Source of the DNA: SAR86 cluster bacterium SAR86E
GTDB lineage: Bacteria; Pseudomonadota; Gammaproteobacteria; Magnimaribacterales; D2472
Assembly: GCA_000307935.1 (NCBI GenBank)
Contig: AMWX01000002.1
Location: 204,571 to 268,570 of the forward strand
Length of the DNA: 64,000 bases
Reading direction: 5' to 3'
The notes under the pieces were generated by a model that was not told where the DNA came from, searched no databases, and saw only the letters and a program-made list of their open reading frames with translations. The position numbers were made by a program, and so were the translations under genes. Below, one piece after another: positions 37,016-46,000 of this stretch (position 1 is the stretch's first letter; every line of letters begins with the position of its first letter).

Positions 37016-38126
37016 CAAAGAAATCTTTAAAGCCTGATGGGTCATGCCTTCCAACCACTAAATTTTCTAACATGCCTATCCCTGTTTCAGAGCCTAAAGT
37101 TGCATTTGCCATTTGATGCGTATGAAAAAAAGTATAGTCTCCTGGATCAATTGATGTTAAATCCCATACCTCATATCCAGTTTCAAGCTCTCCTTTCCAA
37201 ATTCCGTGCTTCCACTCATCATGTTGGTAGCCAATGCCTTTGCAAAAAAATACTGGACCAAAAGTATTTAACTTTAGATCAAACTCATCTTTATTCTTCA
37301 TCTGGCCTGAAATATTTGCACCAGTTGCCCATCTTGTTCCTTTTTGCCAATTTACTGAGTGGTGGAGGGAATGTATTGTTTCAACCTCAATCTCACCAGG
37401 AGCAAGTGTCATATCATCATATAAAGGTAATTTATGACCAGAAATTTGAGTTGTATTGCCATCATTGTCCTGAAAAGTTCCAAACTGTGTGCAAAAATTC
37501 TTGAAGTGAACAGGAGCCCAGCACCAATAAACTCCTGGCTCTTTATTTAGCATTCCAGGGGCTCCTCCTTCAGGCTCGCCAACTGGCCTCACACCCCAGG
37601 ATCTATCTCTTATTCCATAAATCTCTGTTGGAGTGAGACTTCCTGCCTCTGTCAAGATTGTACCAGTCCATTTCCCCAGCTGAGTGAACCTAATTGTGTT
37701 CATGATGGTTCTTGTACCTTCCATCATCAATGATCGAGGTTCTTGATGCGCAACAGAATTAGCTGAAAACTTGAGATTACAATTTAATTTATTATCGGGG
37801 TCATCCAGCACAAACGTTAGCTCATTCATTGGCTCATCAACCGTTAATGTCATTGGGCCAATCTTAATTGGGACCCTGGCTTGATCTAAGCGTTGACTGG
37901 CATGAAATGAATACTGCTTTTCCTTATAAGAAATGCTGAAGTGTGCATCAATCACATGTCTATTTGGGTAAAGTCCAATTCCTATTTCAAAAATATATTC
38001 GTTTTCCGGATCCATGCCATTAAAAAAATATCTATCATAAAAATTTCTATCTGTAGGACCAGGTATTGTTATTGGTTCTATTGCTTGATGGATTGGGTAA
38101 TCGTCAAAAGGTGTGATGTAGTTCAT
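37002..38126 (-). CDS. Uncharacterised protein, DUF7064/CrtC-like beta-rich fold
   Basis: 374 residues with no signal peptide or membrane helix. It is rich in beta-strand-like, aromatic and Trp segments. A recognisable motif is GIRDRSWGVRP at about residues 169-179, reminiscent of DUF7064/DUF7065 and hydroxyneurosporene-hydratase-like (CrtC/AttH lipocalin-type) proteins, with YWCWAPVHF following and a tail containing HTHQMANATLGSETGIGML. Its function is unknown; small hydrophobic ligand handling is a guess from the fold. It lies between leuS and lptE, genes that are normally adjacent. Its ATG overlaps the leuS stop by one base (TAATG), so it is translated from the operon. Confidence 0.7.
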   Translation of the reverse strand: MNYITPFDDYPIHQAIEPITIPGPTDRNFYDRYFFNGMDPENEYIFEIGIGLYPNRHVIDAHFSISYKEKQYSFHASQRLDQARVPIKIGPMTLTVDEPMNELTFVLDDPDNKLNCNLKFSANSVAHQEPRSLMMEGTRTIMNTIRFTQLGKWTGTILTEAGSLTPTEIYGIRDRSWGVRPVGEPEGGAPGMLNKEPGVYWCWAPVHFKNFCTQFGTFQDNDGNTTQISGHKLPLYDDMTLAPGEIEVETIHSLHHSVNWQKGTRWATGANISGQMKNKDEFDLKLNTFGPVFFCKGIGYQHDEWKHGIWKGELETGYEVWDLTSIDPGDYTFFHTHQMANATLGSETGIGMLENLVVGRHDPSGFKDFFDGAE

Positions 38127-40687
38127 TAAATTACAAAGTTAATAAGTTTTTCTTTTACATAGATTACCTTTTTTATCGGTGCATTAGCTAGAATTTTTTT
38201 AACATTTTCATTAGCTTTTGCTAATTGTTCTATTTCGGGTTGCTCCCAATCAATTGCAACTTGTTCCTTTCCTCTTACTTTTCCATTGACCTGAATAATA
38301 AGTTGAAAATCATCCAATTTAAGAAAATCTTCATCAACAGCAGGCCAATTGCTTTCAAAATCATTTCCATCAGAATCTGAATATTCTTTCCACAAGTAAA
38401 GACAGATATGAGGCGTTATAGGAGAGAGCATTTTTAATGTGAAGCGAATAACTTCATCTAAGCAAAACTGTTGTGCATCATTAGCTTCATCTTCCTTAAA
38501 AGGTTCGGGCACAGCATTCAATAACTCCATAACGGAGGCTATGGCTGTATTAAATGAATTTCTTTTAGCAAAATCGTTGGTCACTTTTTTTAGAGTTTGA
38601 TGACTTTTTTGACGCAACATTAACTCATCGGGTTCAAAAAACTCTGGTGCATTCTTTGAGTATATTTTTCTTGAGGAGATTAAATTCCAAATCTTTTTAA
38701 GAAATCTATAAGATCCCTCAATTGCAGTATCTGACCATTCCAAGGATTGCTCAGGAGGTGAGGTAAACATCATATAAAGCCTAACCGTATCAGCGCCATA
38801 TTTTTCAATCATTATATTAGGATCTATTCCATTAAGCTTAGACTTGCTCATTTTGGACATACCATCCTTGAATACCTCCCTACCATCATTCAGTTTTAAT
38901 TGCCCATCATCACCGGTCACAAAATCTTTATTTACCCATTCAGGATTTCCATTTAAATCTTTGGTAAAAAATGCATCTGACAGAACCATGCCTTGGGTGA
39001 GCAGTCGCTTGAATGGCTCAGATGAATTAATTAGTTTTTGATCTCTTAACAAGAGATTAAAAAACCTTGCATAAAGAAGATGCAGGATTGCGTGTTCTAT
39101 TCCTCCTATGTAATGATCCACTGGTAACCAATAATCTGCGTCCTTGCCAAGCATTGAATCATTTGGCTGGGATGCAAATCTCGCTGCATACCAAGAACTT
39201 TCAAAAAAAGTATCAAAAGTATCTGTTTCTCTTACAGCATCCTTATTGCAATTCGGGCATTTAGTTTTTTTCCATTCATCAAATGAGCTAAGACTCATTC
39301 CTTTGGAAATATCTTCTTTAATATCCGGAAGTTCAACCGGCAGATCAGTCTCAGCAACTGGTACTTGACCACATTCTTCACAATGTATTATTGGAATAGG
39401 GCAGCCCCAATAACGCTGCCTTGATATTCCCCAATCTCGTAGTCGAAAATTTATTTCAATTTTTGCATTATTATACGCAGCCAAATCTTTTGAGATTTGC
39501 GAGAAAGCTTGCTCAGAATCAAGCCCATTATATTCACCTGAATTTATTAGTGTTCCCTTAGCTTCAAGTGCGTGCTCATCAATATTTTCACCTGCCAAAG
39601 TTTCAATAACCTGCAAAATAGGTAGTTTATATTTTTTTGCAAATTCATAATCACGCTGGTCGTGACCAGGAACACACATCACTGCCCCAGAGCCGTACTC
39701 CATAAGAACAAAATTAGCTATCCAAATTGGAATCTCATCCTTTGTAATAGGGTGGATAGCTTTTAAACCAGTGTCGATTCCTATTTTTTCCTGTTTTGCA
39801 ATTGCAGCCTCAGTTTTCTTATTAGTTTGATTTTCATTTATAAACCTATTGATTGAAGCATTTTTTGTTTTCAAAGAATTTGATAACGGATGATCTAAAG
39901 CAATTGCACAGTATGTAGTGCCAAATATCGTATCAGGTCTAGTAGTGAATACTTGCAAGACCCCTTTGTTGTTTTTAATATCAAAATGAAAGCTTAAACC
40001 CTTAGATTTCCCAATCCAATTCTTTTGCATTAATTTGACTTGATTTGGCCAGCTATCTAGTTTTTCAAGCCCAGCCAATAGCTCCTCAGCATAACTAGTA
40101 ATTTTTAAAAAATACTGATTAATTTTTTTGCGTTCAATCTCAGCACCAGAACGCCAACCTTTTCCATCAATAACTTGCTCATTTGCTAATACCGTTTTAT
40201 CTACAGGATCCCAATTAACTTCAGACTTTTTTCTTTCTACCAAACCTCCTTTAAGTAATTGAATAAAAAACCATTGTTCCCATTTAAAGTAATCTGGTGA
40301 AGATGTATTGATTTCTCTGCTCCAATCATAACTTAGCCCCAAGGCATCAAGCTGTATTTTCATACTCTTGATATTTTGATTAGTCCACTCCTTAGGAGAT
40401 ACATTATTTTCTATGGCTGCATTTTCAGCAGGAAGCCCAAACGCATCCCATCCCATGGGTTGAAGCACATTAAAACCTTGCATTCGCTTAAATCTAGAAA
40501 TTACATCACCAATTGTATAGTTTCTTACATGACCCATATGAAGCTTTCCAGAAGGATAAGGAAACATTGATAGGCAGTAGAATTTTTCTTTTAACTCAGA
40601 AGGCTCTGCTTTAAAGGAATCATTTGCTTTCCAGAACTTCTGAATTAAATCTTCTATTTTTGTTGGATTGTATTCTTGAGAACTCAT
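38126..40687 (-). CDS. leuS: Leucyl-tRNA synthetase
   Basis: 853 residues, full-length class I synthetase charging tRNA-Leu. Seen: the HIGH-type motif PYPSGKLHMGH (H50-M-G-H53), a complete CP1 editing domain with TTRPDTIFGTTYCA at about 249-262, zinc-like Cys pairs (CEECGQ, CPNCNK), KMSKS at 612-616 in MSKMSKSKLNG, and the C-terminal tRNA-binding domain. The start overlaps the accC stop by 4 bp; the stop overlaps the next gene by 1 bp. It forms the middle of a long operon running from aroQ to holA. Confidence 0.98.
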   Translation of the reverse strand: MSSQEYNPTKIEDLIQKFWKANDSFKAEPSELKEKFYCLSMFPYPSGKLHMGHVRNYTIGDVISRFKRMQGFNVLQPMGWDAFGLPAENAAIENNVSPKEWTNQNIKSMKIQLDALGLSYDWSREINTSSPDYFKWEQWFFIQLLKGGLVERKKSEVNWDPVDKTVLANEQVIDGKGWRSGAEIERKKINQYFLKITSYAEELLAGLEKLDSWPNQVKLMQKNWIGKSKGLSFHFDIKNNKGVLQVFTTRPDTIFGTTYCAIALDHPLSNSLKTKNASINRFINENQTNKKTEAAIAKQEKIGIDTGLKAIHPITKDEIPIWIANFVLMEYGSGAVMCVPGHDQRDYEFAKKYKLPILQVIETLAGENIDEHALEAKGTLINSGEYNGLDSEQAFSQISKDLAAYNNAKIEINFRLRDWGISRQRYWGCPIPIIHCEECGQVPVAETDLPVELPDIKEDISKGMSLSSFDEWKKTKCPNCNKDAVRETDTFDTFFESSWYAARFASQPNDSMLGKDADYWLPVDHYIGGIEHAILHLLYARFFNLLLRDQKLINSSEPFKRLLTQGMVLSDAFFTKDLNGNPEWVNKDFVTGDDGQLKLNDGREVFKDGMSKMSKSKLNGIDPNIMIEKYGADTVRLYMMFTSPPEQSLEWSDTAIEGSYRFLKKIWNLISSRKIYSKNAPEFFEPDELMLRQKSHQTLKKVTNDFAKRNSFNTAIASVMELLNAVPEPFKEDEANDAQQFCLDEVIRFTLKMLSPITPHICLYLWKEYSDSDGNDFESNWPAVDEDFLKLDDFQLIIQVNGKVRGKEQVAIDWEQPEIEQLAKANENVKKILANAPIKKVIYVKEKLINFVI

Positions 40688-42027
40688 TTTTTTAAAAACG
40701 ATCCTTCAAGATAATTAATATTATGCTTATTTTTGCAAAATGTTTGATCATTTAAGAGTGTTTGATGCAGCGGATGATTTGTTTTTATACCATCAACAAA
40801 AAATTCGTCCAAGGCGCTAATCATTCTCTTGATACATGATTCTCGGGTATTTGCAGTTGTGATAATTTTTGCAAGCAAAGAATCATAGTGAGGAGGCACA
40901 ACATATCCAGAATAAATATGGGAATCAAACCTTACACCAAATCCTCCTGGAGGATGCATTTTATTAATAACGCCAGGCGATGGGATAAATGTTTCGGGAT
41001 CCTCTGCATTAATCCTGCACTCCATGGCATGTCCTCTAAAAATAATTTCATCTTGATCAAGGGTCATTTTTAACCCAAGTGAAATTTTTAGTTGTGCTTT
41101 TACAATATCAAAACCTGTAATCATTTCAGATACGGGATGCTCTACTTGAATTCTTGTATTCATTTCAATGAAGTAAAAATCTCCATCCTCATATAAAAAC
41201 TCCAGCGTTCCAACACCAGAGTATTTAATATCCACACAAAGCCTCAAGCAAGCCTCTAGCGTTTTTTTAAGAGCATCTTCATTTATATCAAGAGCAGGTG
41301 CCTCTTCGATAATTTTTTGATGTCTTCTTTGCATGCTACAGTCCCGGGTTCCAAGATGAATAGCATTACCATTACCATCTGCAACAATTTGTATTTCAAT
41401 GTGACGAGGATTTTTAATAAATTTTTCAAAATATATTGTGTCATTGCCAAATGCATTCTTAGCTTCCTGCTTTGTAAGTTGGAGCGCAGAAATAAGTTCA
41501 ACTTCCTCATGAACCACTCTCATTCCTCTTCCACCTCCGCCCGCAGATGCTTTAATCATTAACGGATATCCAACATTTTGAGCTATTTGCTTGATTGCTT
41601 CTTCAGCTTCTGGAATTTGACCCTTGAAACCTGGAACAATTGGAATACCTGATTTTTCTGCTAGACTTTTTGCAGTGATTTTATCCCCCATTTGCCTTAT
41701 AACACTTGATGATGGGCCAATAAATACAAACCCGCTAGCCTCACATCTTTCAGCAAAATCTGCATCTTCTGCTAAAAAACCATAGCCTGGGTATATTGCA
41801 TTTGCTCCAGTAACTTCAGCTGCTGAGAGGATTGAGGGAATATTTAGATAGCTTTCTAAAGGACTTGCTGGTCCAACGCAAACAGTTTCATCGGCCAATC
41901 GAAGATGTTTTAATTCTTTGTCTCCAGATGAATATATTGCAACAGTTTTTAGATCAAGTTCCTTGCAAGCTCTAAGAGCTCGCAGAGCAATCTCTCCTCT
42001 GTTGGCAATTAAGATTTTTTTTGACAT
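40684..42027 (-). CDS. accC: Acetyl-CoA carboxylase biotin carboxylase subunit
   Basis: 447 residues. AccC carboxylates biotin on AccB with ATP and bicarbonate, the first half of malonyl-CoA formation in fatty-acid synthesis. Seen: KILIANRGEIALRALRACKEL, the ATP-grasp glycine loop KASAGGGGRGMRVVHEE near residues 159-175, the metal-binding FIEMNTRIQVEHPVSE near residues 285-300, and a C-terminal domain with MECRINAEDPETFIPSPG. All catalytic segments are intact. It shares one base with accB and overlaps leuS by 4 bp. Confidence 0.98.
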   Translation of the reverse strand: MSKKILIANRGEIALRALRACKELDLKTVAIYSSGDKELKHLRLADETVCVGPASPLESYLNIPSILSAAEVTGANAIYPGYGFLAEDADFAERCEASGFVFIGPSSSVIRQMGDKITAKSLAEKSGIPIVPGFKGQIPEAEEAIKQIAQNVGYPLMIKASAGGGGRGMRVVHEEVELISALQLTKQEAKNAFGNDTIYFEKFIKNPRHIEIQIVADGNGNAIHLGTRDCSMQRRHQKIIEEAPALDINEDALKKTLEACLRLCVDIKYSGVGTLEFLYEDGDFYFIEMNTRIQVEHPVSEMITGFDIVKAQLKISLGLKMTLDQDEIIFRGHAMECRINAEDPETFIPSPGVINKMHPPGGFGVRFDSHIYSGYVVPPHYDSLLAKIITTANTRESCIKRMISALDEFFVDGIKTNHPLHQTLLNDQTFCKNKHNINYLEGSFLKK

Positions 42028-42458
42028 TAATCTATAACGATTAAGGTTTGATCAAATTCAACTGGCTCACCGTCATTAATATTAATGGCTGAAACTTTGC
42101 CTGTATATTCTGATTTAATTTCATTCATCATTTTCATAGCCTCAACAATACAAACTACGTCACCAGCATTAACATGGCTACCAATTTCAACAAAAGGTGG
42201 TTTATCAGGCGCAGGTTTCCTATAAAAAGTTCCAACAATTGGCGATTTAATTTTTGAACCTGCGTCAATGGACATTTCATCGTCTTTTTCTTCGGAGATA
42301 TTAATAGAGGATTTGACTGTAGGAATAGACTTCACCTCGATTTGTTGAGCATTTCCTCTAACAATTCTTACAGACTCTTCTCCTTCTTTAACCTCAATTT
42401 CAGTTAAGTCTGAGTCTTGAAGCATTTCAATTAGTTTTTTTATTTTTCTAATGTCCAT
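42027..42458 (-). CDS. accB: Biotin carboxyl carrier protein
   Basis: 143 residues from ATG 42458. It carries the biotin that shuttles CO2 between AccC and the carboxyltransferase. Seen: an N-terminal MDIRKIKKLIEMLQDSD helix, a flexible charged linker, and a biotinyl domain with K109 in the canonical EAMKMMNE motif. The start at 42458 is fixed by GAGGAT 7 bp upstream; the in-frame ATG at 42482 lies upstream of that ribosome site and is not needed. The start overlaps the aroQ end by 11 bp. Confidence 0.97.
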   Translation of the reverse strand: MDIRKIKKLIEMLQDSDLTEIEVKEGEESVRIVRGNAQQIEVKSIPTVKSSINISEEKDDEMSIDAGSKIKSPIVGTFYRKPAPDKPPFVEIGSHVNAGDVVCIVEAMKMMNEIKSEYTGKVSAININDGEPVEFDQTLIVID

Positions 42459-42897
42459 TATTTTTATCCTCACAGTTTTCAATAATATTTATCAATGCCA
42501 GCTCATATCCATGTGTACCTAGGCCGCAAATAACTCCTTTTGCAATATCAGAAAAGTAGGATTTTTGCCTAAACTCTTCTCTTGCAAATATATTTGAAAT
42601 ATGAATTTCGAAAAATGGTACCCCAATGCCTAACAAAGCGTCTCGAATTGCAATACTGGTATGTGTTAATGCACCCGGATTAATAATTACAAAATCAATT
42701 TCATTCATTGAATTTTGCAGCTTTGTAACAATTTCATGCTCTGCATTACTTTGAAATGCTTCAACATAAACTTTATGTTTTTTTCCTTTTTCCACTAACC
42801 TTTCATTAATTTCATCCAATGTTGCTGAGCCATATACCTCCGGCTCACGCACTCCAAGCAAGTTTAGATTAGGACCATGTATCACTAGTACTTTCAT
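42448..42897 (-). CDS. aroQ: 3-dehydroquinate dehydratase, type II
   Basis: 149 residues. It dehydrates 3-dehydroquinate to 3-dehydroshikimate in the shikimate pathway. Seen: HGPNLNLLGVREPEVYG with R17 and catalytic Y22, the INPGALTHTSIAIRDAL loop near residues 72-88, and catalytic H99 in EIHISN. Length and motifs are those of dodecameric type II enzymes. The aroQ-accB-accC order is typical of Gammaproteobacteria. It follows the DsbD-fragment gene by 42 bp and overlaps accB by 11 bp. Confidence 0.97.
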   Translation of the reverse strand: MKVLVIHGPNLNLLGVREPEVYGSATLDEINERLVEKGKKHKVYVEAFQSNAEHEIVTKLQNSMNEIDFVIINPGALTHTSIAIRDALLGIGVPFFEIHISNIFAREEFRQKSYFSDIAKGVICGLGTHGYELALINIIENCEDKNNGH

Positions 42898-42939
42898 TTT
42901 TGTAGATTTTATTCTTATTTTTGATGAAATTAAACGATT

Positions 42940-43353
42940 TTATAAACTTTTTATAATTTTTGGATAACAGTATTTTCCCTCTGCGCAACCTTGATAAGTA
43001 ACTATAATATTATTATTTTTATCTGAATTTACATGTGAAAGCTCGACTTCTACTTCTAGATTATTTTTGAAGACAATGGATTCGCCAAAAAATTCATCTG
43101 ATATAGTTGATTCATTCTTTGTAATAAAACTATATTTAGGAGTATTATCTATTGTTTCTATTGAAACAGAATTTTTATATAGATAGTATCCAGGCTTTAT
43201 TTGCCATGATAGAAAAGTTTTATTATCTCTTGTGTCTGCTTTAAAGATAAATGCTTCATCAGCACTTAAAATATCTTTTTCTTGAAACTGAAAGTTTCCA
43301 AATATAAATCCTGATAAAAAAACAAACGAGTATAATAAGGCTTTGAAATTCAT
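42940..43353 (-). CDS. Stand-alone DsbD N-terminal (alpha) domain protein
   Basis: 137 residues with a signal peptide (about residues 1-20). The mature part matches only the periplasmic alpha domain of DsbD: DILSADEAFIF, WQIKPGYYLYKNSV, DEFFGESIVFKNNLEV and YQGCAEGKYCYPK. The last carries the two redox cysteines with the same spacing as E. coli C103 and C109. The beta membrane domain and thioredoxin-like gamma domain are absent, and the frame ends cleanly in a stop. In many relatives a full dsbD lies just upstream of aroQ. So this is either a remnant or a functional small acceptor fed by another CcdA/DsbD-type protein. Confidence 0.82.
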   Translation of the reverse strand: MNFKALLYSFVFLSGFIFGNFQFQEKDILSADEAFIFKADTRDNKTFLSWQIKPGYYLYKNSVSIETIDNTPKYSFITKNESTISDEFFGESIVFKNNLEVEVELSHVNSDKNNNIIVTYQGCAEGKYCYPKIIKSL

Positions 43354-43374
43354 TGCTGCATTATAAGAGAAACT

Positions 43375-44403
43375 ATGCTCATTAAAATATTTTTAAAAAT
43401 TTTCTTTTTGATTCCAGCTTGGGTTTTGAGATGTATAACCTTGCAAAAAAGTCTTTGTATTAATAATCAAATATTAGATTTTCAGACCCAGATTTTTTTG
43501 AGCCTACAATCAATGCAAAATAATGCATTTGAAAACCTTGACTCAATACAGGCTTCTGACTTGAGGGTGCTTGTCGAGGGCGGAAGAGAGGGTCTTCCTT
43601 TGAACGCCAAATCTTCACAGGATGTAAAAGTATTAGATCATTATTTGCTGACAGAATTTGGCAGGCTGCAATTGAGGGAGTATTGTCCAGATCAAGTTTC
43701 AGTTAAGTCTTCAATTCTATATTTCCATGGTGGAGGCTATGTATTAGGAAGCATTAAAACTCATGATCCTTGGTTGCAATTTTTTGCTTCTGAGATCGGA
43801 GTTAGGATTTTTTCACTAGATTATAGACTCTCTCCAGAAAATAAATTTCCATGCTCATTGACAGATGCAAACCTTTCTTTAAATTGGCTTGTTGAAGAAC
43901 TGAAAATTCCTTGTCAGGAGATTAGCCTTTGTGGTGATAGCGCTGGTGCTCATTTAGCTGCATCTTTATCTACATTCAGAGCTATTAAAAATTTAGAATT
44001 GCCTGCTTCTCAATGTTTAATTTATCCAATGACAGATCCATCATGCAGTTCAAAATCTCATACTGACTATGCCGAAGGCTTTTTTTTGACCAAAAAAGCA
44101 ATGGTTTGGTTTTGGGATCAGCTTAAAAACTCAGATCTCGATCTAGTAGACCCAATGTTTAATTTAACAATTACTCCAAATGCAAAGCTTCCAAAGACTC
44201 TGCTGATTACTGCTGGATTTGATCCTTTAAGCGATGAGGGAGAGTCGTATGCTAGGCTTTTGCATGAGTCAGGTAATCAGGTTGAACAAATTCATTATCC
44301 CCACATGATTCATGGTTTTGTTAATATGACTTCCTTGAGAGCAGCAAAAGTCGCAACAAAAGACCTGCTTGCTTCTTATAGAAAAGAATTATTAAATATA
44401 TGA
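43375..44403 (+). CDS. HSL-family alpha/beta hydrolase (esterase)
   Basis: 342 residues of the hormone-sensitive-lipase (GDXG) family. Seen: an N-terminal hydrophobic segment (residues 3-20) that may be a membrane anchor or signal, the oxyanion HGGGYVLGS near residue 121, the nucleophile GDSAGAHLAAS near residue 187, the acid in TAGFDPLSDEG near residue 282, and the catalytic His in HMIHGF near residue 313. Such enzymes hydrolyse short to medium acyl esters. It is divergent from the DsbD-fragment gene by only 21 bp. It overlaps the ABC ATPase gene by 4 bp (ATGA), suggesting coupled expression. Confidence 0.87.
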   Translation: MLIKIFLKIFFLIPAWVLRCITLQKSLCINNQILDFQTQIFLSLQSMQNNAFENLDSIQASDLRVLVEGGREGLPLNAKSSQDVKVLDHYLLTEFGRLQLREYCPDQVSVKSSILYFHGGGYVLGSIKTHDPWLQFFASEIGVRIFSLDYRLSPENKFPCSLTDANLSLNWLVEELKIPCQEISLCGDSAGAHLAASLSTFRAIKNLELPASQCLIYPMTDPSCSSKSHTDYAEGFFLTKKAMVWFWDQLKNSDLDLVDPMFNLTITPNAKLPKTLLITAGFDPLSDEGESYARLLHESGNQVEQIHYPHMIHGFVNMTSLRAAKVATKDLLASYRKELLNI

Positions 44404-45998
44404 AACCATTGCTAAAAATTTCTAACTTATCTGTAAACTTCAAAGTAAGAAAATCTGTCTTTGCTGCAGTAAAAGATTTTAATTTAACCATACATGAAAA
44501 TGAAATTGTTGGTTTGGTGGGTGAGTCTGGTTCCGGAAAATCTGTTACAGCGATGTCTATTATGAGGCTACTTCCCGAGCCTAAAGCTTTTTATGGCACA
44601 AAGTCATCAATCTTATTTGATGACCATGAAATTCTTCAAGCAGACAAAAATTCTTTAAGAGATATTAGGGGAAACAAAATATCTATGATATTTCAAGAGC
44701 CAATGACTTCTCTCAATCCCTATCATAGAGTTGGTGACCAAATAGTTGAATCTATTCAACTGCATAAAGCCCAACCCAAAAATCATGCAGTATTAGAAGC
44801 TAAAAATTTGATGAATCTGGTAGAAATTCCAGAAATAGATAGGAGATTTTCAGCATATCCGCATGAACTTTCAGGAGGCCAGAGACAAAGAATTATGATA
44901 GCTATGGCTCTTGCCAATAAGCCTCAGCTATTAATTGCTGATGAGCCTACAACTGCATTGGACGTAACTATTCAAGCCCAAATACTTGATTTAATGACAA
45001 AGTTAAAAAATGAAGTTGGGATGTCTATTTTATTTATTACTCATGACTTAGGTCTGATTGAAAAATTTTCTGATTCAATAACAGTCATGCAGGAAGGCGT
45101 TATAGTTGAGCAGGGCGAAACTAAATCTGTTTTTAATAATCCTCAGCACAAATACACAAAGAAATTAATTAATTCTGAGCCATCTGCAAAGCAAGATTCT
45201 CTTTTAGTTCAAGAAAACCTCATTGATGTAAAAGACTTAAATATTTATTACCCTCTACCAAATAAAAAAATTTTTCAAAAAGATTTCTTCCATGCTGTAA
45301 AAAATGTAAATTTTTCCATTCCAAAAAATTCAACAATAGGACTTGTCGGAGAATCTGGTTCAGGAAAATCAACCCTTGGAAAGGCTTTGGCAGGCTTAAT
45401 TCAGTATCAAGGTTCAGTTGCCTATGATGGTCAAAATATTAGTCAGCTTAGTAATGCTCAATTAAAATCATTAAAGAAAGATATTCAAATTGTTTTTCAA
45501 GATCCTTATGGCTCCCTCTCACCCAGAATGACTATTGGAGAGATTGTTGGAGAGGGGTTGGATGTTCATTTTAATTTAAGCAAAAACGACAAAGACGAAC
45601 GGATAGCAGAATCATTAATCGCAGTTGAGATTAATCCAGATCATAGATTTAAGTATCCTCATGAGTTTTCTGGCGGTCAAAGACAACGGGTTGCTATTGC
45701 GCGATCGTTAATCTTAAATCCTGCTTTTATGATTTTAGATGAGCCAACATCAGCATTAGATAGGTCTATTCAAATTCAAGTGATTGAATTGTTAAAAAAT
45801 ATTCAAACTAAATTTGACTTAACTTATCTGTTTATAAGCCATGATTTAAAAGTAGTTAGATCAATGTCAGATTATATTTTTGTTATGCAAAATGGCGTTA
45901 TTATTGAATCTGGACCAGCAAAACAGGTTTTTTCAAATCCGGAAGAAGAATATACTGATAAACTTCTCAATGCTGCATTGCGCTATTCAACAGTCTAA
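44400..45998 (+). CDS. Duplicated peptide-type ABC transporter ATPase (YejF-like)
   Basis: 532 residues with two complete nucleotide-binding domains. Domain 1 (about residues 1-255) has Walker A GESGSGKS, the signature LSGGQRQR and Walker [13 protein letters not shown]. Domain 2 (about 275-530) has [17 protein letters not shown] and [11 protein letters not shown]. This is the YejF/GsiA arrangement of Dpp/Opp importers, where one chain supplies both ATPases. No permease or solute-binding gene is nearby, so the rest of the transporter must be elsewhere or has been lost. It is coupled to the upstream esterase and 2 bp from ilvD. Confidence 0.9.
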   Translation: MKPLLKISNLSVNFKVRKSVFAAVKDFNLTIHENEIVGLVGESGSGKSVTAMSIMRLLPEPKAFYGTKSSILFDDHEILQADKNSLRDIRGNKISMIFQEPMTSLNPYHRVGDQIVESIQLHKAQPKNHAVLEAKNLMNLVEIPEIDRRFSAYPHELSGGQRQRIMIAMALANKPQLLIADEPTTALDVTIQAQILDLMTKLKNEVGMSILFITHDLGLIEKFSDSITVMQEGVIVEQGETKSVFNNPQHKYTKKLINSEPSAKQDSLLVQENLIDVKDLNIYYPLPNKKIFQKDFFHAVKNVNFSIPKNSTIGLVGESGSGKSTLGKALAGLIQYQGSVAYDGQNISQLSNAQLKSLKKDIQIVFQDPYGSLSPRMTIGEIVGEGLDVHFNLSKNDKDERIAESLIAVEINPDHRFKYPHEFSGGQRQRVAIARSLILNPAFMILDEPTSALDRSIQIQVIELLKNIQTKFDLTYLFISHDLKVVRSMSDYIFVMQNGVIIESGPAKQVFSNPEEEYTDKLLNAALRYSTV

Positions 45999-46000
45999 CT

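Noticed and set aside
37037..37504. 155-residue plus-strand frame within 37.0-37.5 kb
   Set aside because: It is antisense to the well-supported DUF7064-like and lptE genes, with no domain or start signal.
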